IMG/VR virus record: IMGVR_UViG_3300027779_000038
Location: 1-53,700 of that record
DNA from: a virus
Length of the DNA stretch: 53,700 nucleotides
Direction: 5' to 3' (one strand)
Below, piece after piece: positions 1 to 9,017 of the stretch; the first letter of the stretch is position 1; every line of letters begins with the position of its first letter. A program made the translations under genes and the position numbers. The notes under the pieces are model-generated. The model was given only the letters and a program-made list of their open reading frames with translations. It was not told where the DNA came from and made no database searches.

Positions 1-551
1 TACCCGGTACTAAGCTTTTAAAAGGAGCAGGTAAACTTATTAAATCAGGTATGAAAGCTTTTTCTAAAACAAAAAGACCTAAACTTGCATCCATAGAAGC
101 TATTGATGGGACATTTAAACCAGGTAGTGTAAATTACGATGCAGGAAAAACTTTTAAAAGAAGAAACGAAAAAGTATTTAAGGAGTTAAGTAGTATGAAT
201 CCAGGTCCAGATGATCTACATATGAATTTGCGAAGTAAAATAAAAACAAGATCAACAAAAACAGATCCAAATTATGGCCTCCCATTAAGTGAGGTTAATT
301 TGAAGCAAAAAATTGTACCGCCTAAAACTAATCCTGCGTTTAACACTAAGATAACATCTAAAAAAGATCCTAGGTATTATAAACCAGATAGAAAATTCAG
401 TGATAGAGGAGACGGATCTCTACGCGTTGATCCTATATCTAAAAAGTCTACAGTACCAAAAGAAACTAAATATACATCTATAGATAAGGGTCCAACAAAC
501 CGAAAAAATTACTTTAACTCCCCTGATAAGCCTATAAAAAAAAAAACTTAG
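1..551 (+). CDS. Basic hypothetical protein, 5'-partial, N-terminal part of a frameshifted gene
   Basis: The reading frame is open from base 3, before the first ATG at 51, and the upstream residues (PGTKLLKGAGKLIKSG) have the same Lys/Gly-rich character as the rest. I therefore take ATG 51 as internal and the gene as starting outside the window. The visible part is hydrophilic, rich in Lys, Pro and Ser/Thr, with no membrane segment and no recognisable domain. The frame stops at 549-551, directly after a run of eleven A residues (536-546). A second frame, open from 530, continues the same hydrophilic protein to 1063, so this is probably the first part of one longer protein. It lies upstream of the fibre genes and could be a minor virion protein; function unknown. 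Confidence 0.6.
   Translation, partial: PGTKLLKGAGKLIKSGMKAFSKTKRPKLASIEAIDGTFKPGSVNYDAGKTFKRRNEKVFKELSSMNPGPDDLHMNLRSKIKTRSTKTDPNYGLPLSEVNLKQKIVPPKTNPAFNTKITSKKDPRYYKPDRKFSDRGDGSLRVDPISKKSTVPKETKYTSIDKGPTNRKNYFNSPDKPIKKKT
536..546 (+). other. A11 run: possible -1 frameshift or slippage site
   Basis: Eleven consecutive A residues occur where the upstream frame reads AAA AAA AAA ACT TAG. A -1 shift here gives AAA AAC TTA GAT and continues without a stop to 1063. The zero-frame heptamer A AAA AAA permits tandem slippage of lysyl-tRNA. I saw no obvious downstream pseudoknot. Polymerase slippage, a real loss of function, or a miscounted homopolymer in the assembly would look the same. Confidence 0.55.
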
Positions 552-724
552 ATCCTAGAGGAGAAAACAATTTTTATAAACATTTTGGAGAAACAAATAA
601 TCCATCAAACCCTGGCCAAACAATTGATAATATAACTAACATAACAAGAAGTAAAGCACAACTTATAGATGGCCAAGATTTAAGTAAGGCAACTTTTACA
701 CCTTTTTCTACCAATACAGAACGC

Positions 725-1063
725 ATGGGTGTTAGTGTAAAATTTGGAAATAAAGTGGAACAAAATTATTATCTATCTAGTAGTTTAGGGAATAAAAAAT
801 TTACACAAGGTCGCTTAAAAGGGCAAGACACTTTTAATAAATGGATAGCTTTTGAAGGTAAAGCAGATTATGGAAATCCTAAAAGTAAAAATTATATCAA
901 AGATTGGTTTGTTAAAGACCAAGATTTTGAAACTGGTTATGGTAGTGAGATGAATGATTATATGTTGGATAACTTAGATAAACATATAAAACCTGATATT
1001 GCTAAAGCAGCAACCGAATCAGTTAGAGCATTTAGAAATAAATATATGAAATTTAAAAAATAA
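725..1063 (+). CDS. Hypothetical protein, C-terminal part of the frameshifted gene
   Basis: The first ATG of this frame is at 725, but the frame is open from 530. Translating back from 725 to 545 gives a plausible continuous protein (for example NNFYKHFGETNN and NITRSKAQLIDG). So 725 is unlikely to be the true start, and the segment from 545 is most simply the continuation of the gene before it. The C-terminal ~110 residues look folded, with Trp, Tyr and Phe spread through and a predicted helical, Lys-rich end. No family recognised. Its stop codon overlaps the next start (TAATG at 1061-1065), which suggests translational coupling. Confidence 0.6.
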   Translation: MGVSVKFGNKVEQNYYLSSSLGNKKFTQGRLKGQDTFNKWIAFEGKADYGNPKSKNYIKDWFVKDQDFETGYGSEMNDYMLDNLDKHIKPDIAKAATESVRAFRNKYMKFKK

Positions 1064-1167
1064 TGGCAATAGATGTAAGAATAGGTACAATAACACCATC
1101 GGCATTTGCAGTTGGAGCAACGGCAATTGGACAAGTATATTTAGGTTTAATACAAGTCTACCCATAA
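1063..1167 (+). CDS. 34-residue mini-protein
   Basis: A very short gene overlaps the previous stop by one base, and its own TAA is followed immediately by the ATG at 1168. The peptide starts MAIDVRIGTITPSAF and ends VYLGLIQVYP. It has alternating beta-forming residues and no charged tail. Similar short proteins with a 'VGAT...VYLG...QVYP' pattern occur next to fibre genes in marine viral contigs, as far as I recall. It may be a small virion or fibre-associated beta peptide. The tight spacing on both sides supports real translation; function unknown. Confidence 0.6.
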   Translation: MAIDVRIGTITPSAFAVGATAIGQVYLGLIQVYP

Positions 1168-4100
1168 ATGCCACAGTCGTTTAAATACCCACAAAGTATA
1201 CTTTTATTAAGTGACTACATAATCGGTAGCGACAGTTCCCAAGAAAATGTAACCCAAAACTTTAAAGTTAATGAGGTTGTAGCAACAATGCTACATGCTC
1301 TTGGCATAGGTACTGTTAAATCAATATCAACTGCATCATCGGATTTTATAGACACAACGGGTGGAATAATAACTAATCAAGGTACAATATCAATGGCTCT
1401 TTCTGCCACTGGACTGGGGGCAACCACAGCTATTAAAGAAACACAATATTTAAGAGGCGATGGCACCTGGGATATAACCGGAGCAGTAGCCGCATCTACA
1501 TTAAAAATACAATTTAATGGGCTAACACTAACAGATAACGTTAGTTCCATAAACTTTACTGGTAATTCCGACGCTACGGCGGCTGATTTTAACGTAGCAG
1601 TAGACATGCCGGGTGTACAAGATACATTAGATAGCGTTGTAGCAGGAACAGCAATATCTATAAACCCAACAACTGGCACAGGGGTTGTACAAATTGCAAA
1701 TAATGGAGCTATCTTGGCAAAAGCCGGTGGTTTTATTACGCTCAGTGGTGGAACAGGGGCAGTAACAGTAAATACAACTAAAAATGCAGGTACAGTAACG
1801 CTAGTAAACCAAGGTATAGGTATAGATTTAATAACTAATAACACATCAAATGCCGGTATATCTGTAGATTACACAGGAATTAACAATTACATAGATGTAA
1901 GTGAGGTAATTGTACCAATAACAGAGGTAGATGTTGTTATATACAACCAAATATCGTCATCTAATGTAAAAACAACAAGAATTGGTGTTATTGATCAATC
2001 AGATCTTGTTTTAACAAAAAAAGATATAGATGATAATGATGCTGGCTCTATAAAAAACTCAACTGACAATAATTATGAAGTTTCTAGAACAAAAAACATG
2101 GTATCTTGTACTAGTGCTGAATATAATCAATTAGTTGTTGCAGGTACCACCGATCAAAACACTTTATATTTTGTAGTTAGTTCAGGTCCAGCCCCTGAGT
2201 TCACCGTTATTCCTAGTATTGTAAACAATGCGGGTGGTGTATTGGGTCAAGACTATAACTTAATTGTTTCGCCAAGCTCTGTTACCAATATAGTAGGTAC
2301 AGAATATACTTTTACTGTCACATTAGTTCTTATTGGATCTTTTCCTCGGGGAACATTTTCAGGTGAAAACCCTCAATCATTTACAGATGTAATTGTTGGT
2401 AACCTGGGTAGTACATATGAAAAATCACTAGTTTTTAATGGCACATATACACCTCCTGCCTTACCTGTATATATATCAAAATTATCTATAAGTCTACTGG
2501 GTTCTATAAGTGCTAACCAACACAGTGATTGGCAATTTAAAGCCGCGCCCAATTCTCAACCTGGAGACGAATCCAATAATGGGATAGCTACAAACACTGG
2601 GGATTTTTTTTATAATCCTATTGTAGAATTAATAAATACAAATAAACACAAATTTGTTACTGGAGAGCCTAAATACCAAACCGAATATGATCCTATAGCC
2701 ATAGCCGACGAAAGCATTACTCCAACACTTGTTTCAGAACCTGATTATACAAGTTTAGGTAATTTTACAGGATCAAGAATTACTCAAGAGGCACAAGGCC
2801 GGCAATGGTTTACTGGTATATTTATGGATCAAAATCAAACAATACAAGCTGATTATTATCTTATACAGTATTCTGCAGCATTAACTGTAGATGTAAGTAA
2901 TGTAACTATAAGTGGTGCTGGTCATGGAACACCTCAATATGATTGGAGTATAATTTCTAGTCCTGTTACAAATAACCAAGAGGCAGTAATAAATCAAAAT
3001 GGTGGAATAATAGCAGAAGCTATTACAAACTTAAATGATGGAAGCGAATTTTCATGGATTGACCCAGCTGAACCTAACCTTGATCCAGGATATAGTTGGG
3101 GTAGCACTCCTACTTATGTATTTAATCCTACTGGACCCCAAACAATAAGTGGTGGAAATAATGGTTCTGCTACTTTAACCATAACAGGTGCCATAATATT
3201 TACACCACCAGTTGCTGGTCAAATTACTTTTACTCTTGATTCTGATGCTGTCCAGTATTCGAATGGTGCTAACTCAAGCGATTGGTCAGTTTGTCCTTCT
3301 AACAATTCAAGTAGTGGACAAGCTGCTAAATTTGCCGCATATCAAGTAGGTCCAACAGGTCTTCCTTGTAATCTATCTCCTCTAGCTCCGGGCCCCTACA
3401 TTAATACGCGTCATTACCAGTATACGTGGAGTAGTGGACCTACTTTAACTATGTTAGCAGGAGATCCTCCTTTTATGGCAAGAACTGAAGCTCAAGGAGG
3501 TATGCCTTATGGTGACTACCCCACTATTCATTATGCTGAGTATAAATTAACAGGTACTTTAGTTGGGCCACCTACAATTAGTTTTAATACAAATGTAGAA
3601 TTAGTTGCAAGTCCGATAGTTAACACCTACCATAGTCCCGGCACATTTACACGAGTTGTAGCATACCAAGTAACGTACCAATGGGGAGACTCAATTGAAA
3701 ATCAATACAACGAAAATGTTGAGGTTACTAGCGTACCTGCAGAGGACGGACCTTCACAACTAACCAATTCTACGACTTATGATAATATGCCTACTTACAA
3801 CGAAAATCCTAACAAGGGTAAAGTTAAAGTATTGGTAAATAGAATTTCTGGAGGTACCTTAGGTGCAGCTTCAAATCTTGTTCCATTCGGCGGTAGGGTT
3901 GTTGTTGAGTTTTCTAGCAATAATGTTTTACTTGATACAGTTACAGTAGAGCAGGGGCAAAGTGTTTATGACTCGGCACAATATGCATACGATAATATAG
4001 TTGAAAATGTTAATCCAGCATACCCATTAATTCAAGTTAAAATAACAGAAACAATATTTACAGCAGGAAAATTAATAGCAACTTTACTACGATGTGGTAA

Positions 4101-4632
4101 TGCTAATATTCCACTTAAACCTGATGGTTCACCTGGAGAATTTAGTATAACATTTCAAGGTGGATTTATAAGTGAAACTTATAATTGGGATTACAGCCCA
4201 ACAGCAAATCCAGATAAACAATCATTCACTTTTATAGGACCATTTAGTTTAAGTGAAACTGGTATGATAACTGCAAAACCAAATATATCTAATGTTTCTA
4301 TTTCAGAACACCACGCAAGATGGTTTACGTTTAATATACAGAATAATACACGTACAATGCCTGGAACTGGACTTCCAACCCCTATTGAAACTATGTCGGC
4401 AAATTGTACTAGTAATTTTAACTCATGTTGGGAGGTTGCAGGTGATCCTAGATTCACATTAGATATATGCCAACCGATTTACGATACTCAACCTGAATTT
4501 ACTTGCAATGACCCTTCAAATGCAGGTGATGTCTACGAGGCAACTTTTGTGTGGAGGGATTGTGATACACAAACCGGTTGTGTTTGTGGGTCACTTGGTA
4601 ACAATGGTTCAGTAACTACTTGTGGGTGTTAA
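1168..4632 (+). CDS. Large beta-rich tail fibre/structural protein with Cys-rich C-terminus
   Basis: The product has 1154 residues. The N-terminal ~330 residues (short start sequence, 'TVKSISTASSDF', 'YLRGDGTWDITG', 'DAGSIKNSTDN') are paralogous to the N-terminal halves of the next two genes, so this is probably a shared attachment or shaft module. From about 345 onwards the sequence is Thr/Ser/Asn/Gly-rich and looks like repeated Ig-like or beta-sandwich domains. The last ~80 residues contain nine cysteines, including 'TGCVCG' and the terminal 'TTCGC', which is rare in phage fibres. There is no signal peptide. Position and composition suggest a virion surface fibre or decoration protein; the receptor is unknown. 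Confidence 0.7.
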   Translation: MPQSFKYPQSILLLSDYIIGSDSSQENVTQNFKVNEVVATMLHALGIGTVKSISTASSDFIDTTGGIITNQGTISMALSATGLGATTAIKETQYLRGDGTWDITGAVAASTLKIQFNGLTLTDNVSSINFTGNSDATAADFNVAVDMPGVQDTLDSVVAGTAISINPTTGTGVVQIANNGAILAKAGGFITLSGGTGAVTVNTTKNAGTVTLVNQGIGIDLITNNTSNAGISVDYTGINNYIDVSEVIVPITEVDVVIYNQISSSNVKTTRIGVIDQSDLVLTKKDIDDNDAGSIKNSTDNNYEVSRTKNMVSCTSAEYNQLVVAGTTDQNTLYFVVSSGPAPEFTVIPSIVNNAGGVLGQDYNLIVSPSSVTNIVGTEYTFTVTLVLIGSFPRGTFSGENPQSFTDVIVGNLGSTYEKSLVFNGTYTPPALPVYISKLSISLLGSISANQHSDWQFKAAPNSQPGDESNNGIATNTGDFFYNPIVELINTNKHKFVTGEPKYQTEYDPIAIADESITPTLVSEPDYTSLGNFTGSRITQEAQGRQWFTGIFMDQNQTIQADYYLIQYSAALTVDVSNVTISGAGHGTPQYDWSIISSPVTNNQEAVINQNGGIIAEAITNLNDGSEFSWIDPAEPNLDPGYSWGSTPTYVFNPTGPQTISGGNNGSATLTITGAIIFTPPVAGQITFTLDSDAVQYSNGANSSDWSVCPSNNSSSGQAAKFAAYQVGPTGLPCNLSPLAPGPYINTRHYQYTWSSGPTLTMLAGDPPFMARTEAQGGMPYGDYPTIHYAEYKLTGTLVGPPTISFNTNVELVASPIVNTYHSPGTFTRVVAYQVTYQWGDSIENQYNENVEVTSVPAEDGPSQLTNSTTYDNMPTYNENPNKGKVKVLVNRISGGTLGAASNLVPFGGRVVVEFSSNNVLLDTVTVEQGQSVYDSAQYAYDNIVENVNPAYPLIQVKITETIFTAGKLIATLLRCGNANIPLKPDGSPGEFSITFQGGFISETYNWDYSPTANPDKQSFTFIGPFSLSETGMITAKPNISNVSISEHHARWFTFNIQNNTRTMPGTGLPTPIETMSANCTSNFNSCWEVAGDPRFTLDICQPIYDTQPEFTCNDPSNAGDVYEATFVWRDCDTQTGCVCGSLGNNGSVTTCGC

Positions 4633-4682
4633 TAGTAATTTTAGTATATAGATTAATAAAAATAACAATTTAAAAATAAATA

Positions 4683-6251
4683 ATGGCAATAATATATAGT
4701 TATCCAATAGACACAACACCAGAAACAGGTGATCTATTGATTGGAACTTCCATAGCTGATGGTAATGCCACCAAAAGTTATACAATAGCTAGTCTTGTAG
4801 GACTTACTAATACTCAGGGTGGTACAGGTACCGTGCAATCTGTATCTACCACAGATTCTACATTTATAACCATACAAGGAGGGCCAATAACTGGTGACGG
4901 TACATTGGTGGCTTTATTATCCGCAGCTGGTACACCATCTGAAACTACTTTTTTACGTGGTGATAATAAATGGATGCCAGCCACATCAACTGGAAGTGCT
5001 CAAATAACAGTATCTAATAAAGGTGACCAAATAACTTCAGATGTTGATTCAATCAATTTTACTGGTCTAGGTGTTACGGCTGAATTAACAACTGGTACTA
5101 ATGATGTTGTTGTAAATATTGAAGAAGCCACAAGTGCTGTTACATCTCTAGCACCAGTTATTCCAGGTATAGCTCTTAGTTCTACAGTTGGTAACGTAAC
5201 AATAACTAATACAGGTGTAACTTCTATAGTTGCGGGTGCAAATGTAACCATAGCATCTACAGGTGTTAGCGGAACAGGTACTGTAACTTTAAATGCAATA
5301 AATAATCCCGGTACAGTGCAAAGTGTAATAGCTGGTGATGGTTTACAGGTAACCGCTGGAACTAATACAGTTAACCCTAGTATTGGAGTTGAAACAACAG
5401 GTTCTAATAATTATATATTACGAAGTAAAGTTAATACCCCTATAATAAGTACAGATTTTATACCTTATAACCAAACATCTAGTAACAATATAAAAACAAC
5501 TACATTATCTACTATACCTATAACGGCACTTCCTTTAATAAAAACATATATAGATGCTGGTGATGCTGGCTCTATAAAAAACTCAACAGATACTTATACA
5601 TCAACAGCTGTAATAAATAACGTTGTTACAATACTAGCATCAACATACAATGCTGGTAGTTTTGTACCAAACCCTAACACTTTATATATATTAGATGCTG
5701 GGGCTGGAACAACACCAGTAACTGTTACACTGAATACTGTTAATGGTATATCCGGTGGAGTTGCTGGAACCGCATACGATATAACTGGAAATGTAACTGG
5801 AAATCAATTATCTGGTGTACCAGGAGAAGCATATACATTCACTTCTATAATAACACCAAAAGAAGATTTTTACTTTACAGTACCAGCTAGTGGTATGGTT
5901 GTACAAGGTGTATTTCCAGGAGCAAGTGCAACAGTAACTCAAAATTTAGGTGGAACAGTTGCAGCTGCACCAATCCCATCAATAACAGCTACACTTTTAG
6001 TTGTAGCAAATATACAAGGTGGACCAGCTGACGGTTCAGGATTTACAATAACTGGTAGTCAAACTAATGCAATAAGTGTTGCACCCGCAAATTCTGCATC
6101 ACTAGATGTTACAGGTTTATTTACAACAGGGTGCAGTGCAAATACCGGGTTTACTTTTCCTGTTGCACCTACAATTACACCACCTACAAATACAATAAAC
6201 GGATCACAAACAGTGGTAACAACAATAACAGGAACACTACAAGCAACTTAA
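4683..6251 (+). CDS. Beta-rich tail fibre paralogue
   Basis: The 522-residue product starts MAIIYSYPIDTTPETGD; its first 24 bases are identical to those of the gene at 6267. It shares the 'FLRGDNKW' element, a 'SINFTG' stretch and 'DAGSIKNSTD' with the preceding fibre, in the same order. The C-terminal ~170 residues are Thr/Gly/Ala-rich with the look of one or two Ig-like beta domains. Ordinary folded-enzyme motifs and membrane segments are absent. The leader (4633-4682) is A/T-rich with no Shine-Dalgarno. Likely a virion fibre or adhesin component that shares an N-terminal module with its neighbours. Confidence 0.7.
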   Translation: MAIIYSYPIDTTPETGDLLIGTSIADGNATKSYTIASLVGLTNTQGGTGTVQSVSTTDSTFITIQGGPITGDGTLVALLSAAGTPSETTFLRGDNKWMPATSTGSAQITVSNKGDQITSDVDSINFTGLGVTAELTTGTNDVVVNIEEATSAVTSLAPVIPGIALSSTVGNVTITNTGVTSIVAGANVTIASTGVSGTGTVTLNAINNPGTVQSVIAGDGLQVTAGTNTVNPSIGVETTGSNNYILRSKVNTPIISTDFIPYNQTSSNNIKTTTLSTIPITALPLIKTYIDAGDAGSIKNSTDTYTSTAVINNVVTILASTYNAGSFVPNPNTLYILDAGAGTTPVTVTLNTVNGISGGVAGTAYDITGNVTGNQLSGVPGEAYTFTSIITPKEDFYFTVPASGMVVQGVFPGASATVTQNLGGTVAAAPIPSITATLLVVANIQGGPADGSGFTITGSQTNAISVAPANSASLDVTGLFTTGCSANTGFTFPVAPTITPPTNTINGSQTVVTTITGTLQAT

Positions 6252-6266
6252 TAGAAAAACAAAAAC

Positions 6267-9014
6267 ATGGCAATAATATATAGTTATCCATCAGAGACCA
6301 ATATACAATCATCAGATTTATTAGTAGGTACTTCAACTATAGTTCAAAATGGAATAAAAGAAAACGTAACAAGAAATTTTTCTGTAGGTAATCTTGCTGC
6401 TTATTTAAATACTATAATAACATCAGTAACTCAAATAACATTTACAGCTCCACTTACTGGTGGTACTATAACTAAAACAGGCACTGTTGGTATTACTGAG
6501 GCCAATGGTACAACAGATGGTTATTTAAGTGCTGTTGATTGGACTAGATTTGATAATAAAATGTCTGGTCAATCTGGTACACCTAATAGTATACCTGTTT
6601 TTAATACTCCACAAACTACAGTTGATTCATCTCTTACAGATATAACAGCAGGCGTATTTTCAGCCAAACCTTTTTCACCTTTAACAAATGCTACTTCAGA
6701 TTTAGGTATTACAAATACAAATTCTTGGAGAAATTTATTTTTATCAGGAACAGCTAACGCTGTAGATTTTACAGGTACAAATTTAAGTTTAACTGGAACA
6801 CTCAGTGCGAACGGTACGGTTGGTACTAATGGTTTTATATTACAATCACAGGGTGTTGGACAACCAGCTGTATGGATTGCTAATGCTGTTGGTGATATAA
6901 CAGAAATTGATACTACAACTACTGCTGCTTTAAACATAACAAATGGAGCTGGTCCAGGGACTGTTACGGTTGATGCTATAACTGGAACAATAACCGGTGC
7001 TGGTACCGGTGCATTAGCTACTAGTGCTGAAATAGTAACATATTTAGCTAATAATGTTGGTACTGTTACTGATGTAATATCAAATTCGCAACAGCAATTA
7101 ACAGTTACTCAATCTCAAACTACCCCAACACTTAACGTAATTACAGGAGCAATAACAGGCACTGGTACAACTGCACTAGCAACATCAGCTGAAGTAGTAA
7201 CATATGTTACAGGCCTAGGGTATGGTGTAGGTACACTTACTGGTGTTAATGGAACTACAAATAAAATAACAATTGATAATAGTACTCCGGCTGTACCAGT
7301 AATAAATGCTGATACAAGTGGAGGTGTTGCAGCAGGTTCAGCTACATTGGCAACTGGTGATCAAATACAAACAGCTATTTCTGATGCTTTGGTAGGATTT
7401 TTAGAGTTTAAAGGTGGATTTAGAGCCGATTCTGGTATTATTACTTCAGGTGTGAATGCAGGTTCGTTTTTATATAATTGTCCTGGAGGCGCGGGTACAA
7501 GAATAGCAATAGACATTGGAGATTTTTATATAGTAGAAACAGCTGGTGGTGATTTTTATTGTTCTGCTCAAGACACTCTAGCTATAGGTGATCAAATAGT
7601 ATGTTCTACCGCCGCGGCAGCTAACGCATCTTTAATTACCTCTTGGACACAAATACAACAAAATATAGGTGTAGCAACAGCTACAGCTCTTGGTATAGCT
7701 AATTTTCCAACAGCTGGAGGATTAACTATTGCTGCTGGTGCGGTATCAGCTGTAGGTTTTGCTAGTGTAGCAATTGCTGGTAATGCTGGTTATGTACCAG
7801 ATGCTACTGGCGCGGCTGCAAATACATTTTTATCAAAAAGTGGGACTTGGACAACCGGACCTACTGTTGGTATTACAAGTGTAGCAACAGGTAATGGACT
7901 TGTTGGTGGACCTATAGACGTTGCTAGTCCAACTGGTACAATATCTCCAGATTATACGGCTAATGCTAATAATATTATTTTAGCCGCACCAAACACAATA
8001 ACAACTGTTGAGAATAATGATTCTTTATTAATTAATGATGATTCTGGCGGAGGAGTTAAGGATGTTTCTCTTAGTTCTATAAAAACTTATATTGCTGCTG
8101 GTGGCGGTACAGTTACAAGCGTTGGTCTTGCTATGCCAGCAGCTTTTACTGTTACATCTGATACCTTTAATCCAATAGTTGGACTTGGTACATTTACCGT
8201 AACGGGTGCTGGATCAAATTCTGAAGTTATATTAGGTGATGGTACTTTAGGTAATCTTACAACAGGTACTGTTACTACAAATGGTACTCCTACTGCTAAT
8301 ACAATACCTGTATTTTCAAATAGTACTACAATTGGTGATTCAATGATAGCTCAAAATGGAGCTGGAACTACAGCAACAGTGACAGGAGCATTAACAGCAA
8401 CAGGTCTTATAACTGGTGCTAATTTAACTTCTCAGGGTACTTTAATAGCTGCAACTATAACTGATAGTCTTGGTAATACAGGTGGTGCTAATGAAGTGTT
8501 AACTGCTACAGCGAGTGGAGGTTCTTTAGAATGGGATACTGCTGCCGCAAGTTATACTAATTGGAATTTAGCTGGAGATAGCGGAACACCTATAGCTATA
8601 ACAGATAGTACAACTGCAAATATAAAAGGTAGTGCAGCTGCTAGTCCTGGTGGTGCTGGTATTGTGACTGTTGTTGGTGCAACTCCTGTAAAAGGTACTA
8701 TAACAATTTCTTTAGTTGGTCAAGCAACTGCAACTGCTACAAATTTTTACAGAGGTGATGGTACTTTTGCAGCTATACCATCTAGTGCAGCAACAAGAGT
8801 AGTAAATAGAACTACAGCTGGCGCATCAACAAATAGCCACGTGTGCGGAACAGTTAGTCAAACTAATACAGATTTTATTGATGTATATGTGACTGGGGTT
8901 TATCAAAACAAAGATTTATATACCGCCGCTGTTGCTAGTGGTGTAACCACAATAACACTAACAAGTGGAACTTATCCAAATGGAGCCATAATAGAATCTA
9001 TAACAACAACATAA
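6267..9014 (+). CDS. Beta-rich tail fibre paralogue with pyocin-like repeats
   Basis: The 915-residue product starts MAIIYSYPSETNIQSSD. It is built from repeated Gly/Thr/Ala-rich segments: two copies of an 'ATSAE(I/V)VTYL/V' element (around residues 250 and 305), an 'LSKSGTWTTG' element and a late 'FYRGDGTFAAIPS' element resembling the 'RGDGTW' motif of the two preceding fibres. A central segment (about 380-460, 'LVGFLEFKGGFRAD', 'GDFYIVETAGGDF') looks like a tail-fibre globular insertion. The C-terminus (HVCGTVSQTNTDFIDVYVTG) looks like a compact capping domain. Probable receptor-binding or shaft protein. Confidence 0.7.
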   Translation: MAIIYSYPSETNIQSSDLLVGTSTIVQNGIKENVTRNFSVGNLAAYLNTIITSVTQITFTAPLTGGTITKTGTVGITEANGTTDGYLSAVDWTRFDNKMSGQSGTPNSIPVFNTPQTTVDSSLTDITAGVFSAKPFSPLTNATSDLGITNTNSWRNLFLSGTANAVDFTGTNLSLTGTLSANGTVGTNGFILQSQGVGQPAVWIANAVGDITEIDTTTTAALNITNGAGPGTVTVDAITGTITGAGTGALATSAEIVTYLANNVGTVTDVISNSQQQLTVTQSQTTPTLNVITGAITGTGTTALATSAEVVTYVTGLGYGVGTLTGVNGTTNKITIDNSTPAVPVINADTSGGVAAGSATLATGDQIQTAISDALVGFLEFKGGFRADSGIITSGVNAGSFLYNCPGGAGTRIAIDIGDFYIVETAGGDFYCSAQDTLAIGDQIVCSTAAAANASLITSWTQIQQNIGVATATALGIANFPTAGGLTIAAGAVSAVGFASVAIAGNAGYVPDATGAAANTFLSKSGTWTTGPTVGITSVATGNGLVGGPIDVASPTGTISPDYTANANNIILAAPNTITTVENNDSLLINDDSGGGVKDVSLSSIKTYIAAGGGTVTSVGLAMPAAFTVTSDTFNPIVGLGTFTVTGAGSNSEVILGDGTLGNLTTGTVTTNGTPTANTIPVFSNSTTIGDSMIAQNGAGTTATVTGALTATGLITGANLTSQGTLIAATITDSLGNTGGANEVLTATASGGSLEWDTAAASYTNWNLAGDSGTPIAITDSTTANIKGSAAASPGGAGIVTVVGATPVKGTITISLVGQATATATNFYRGDGTFAAIPSSAATRVVNRTTAGASTNSHVCGTVSQTNTDFIDVYVTGVYQNKDLYTAAVASGVTTITLTSGTYPNGAIIESITTT

Positions 9015-9017
9015 AAT

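Noticed and set aside
1377-1844. 155-codon minus-strand frame opposite the first fibre
   Set aside because: Thr/Val-rich shadow of a beta-rich gene; no independent support.
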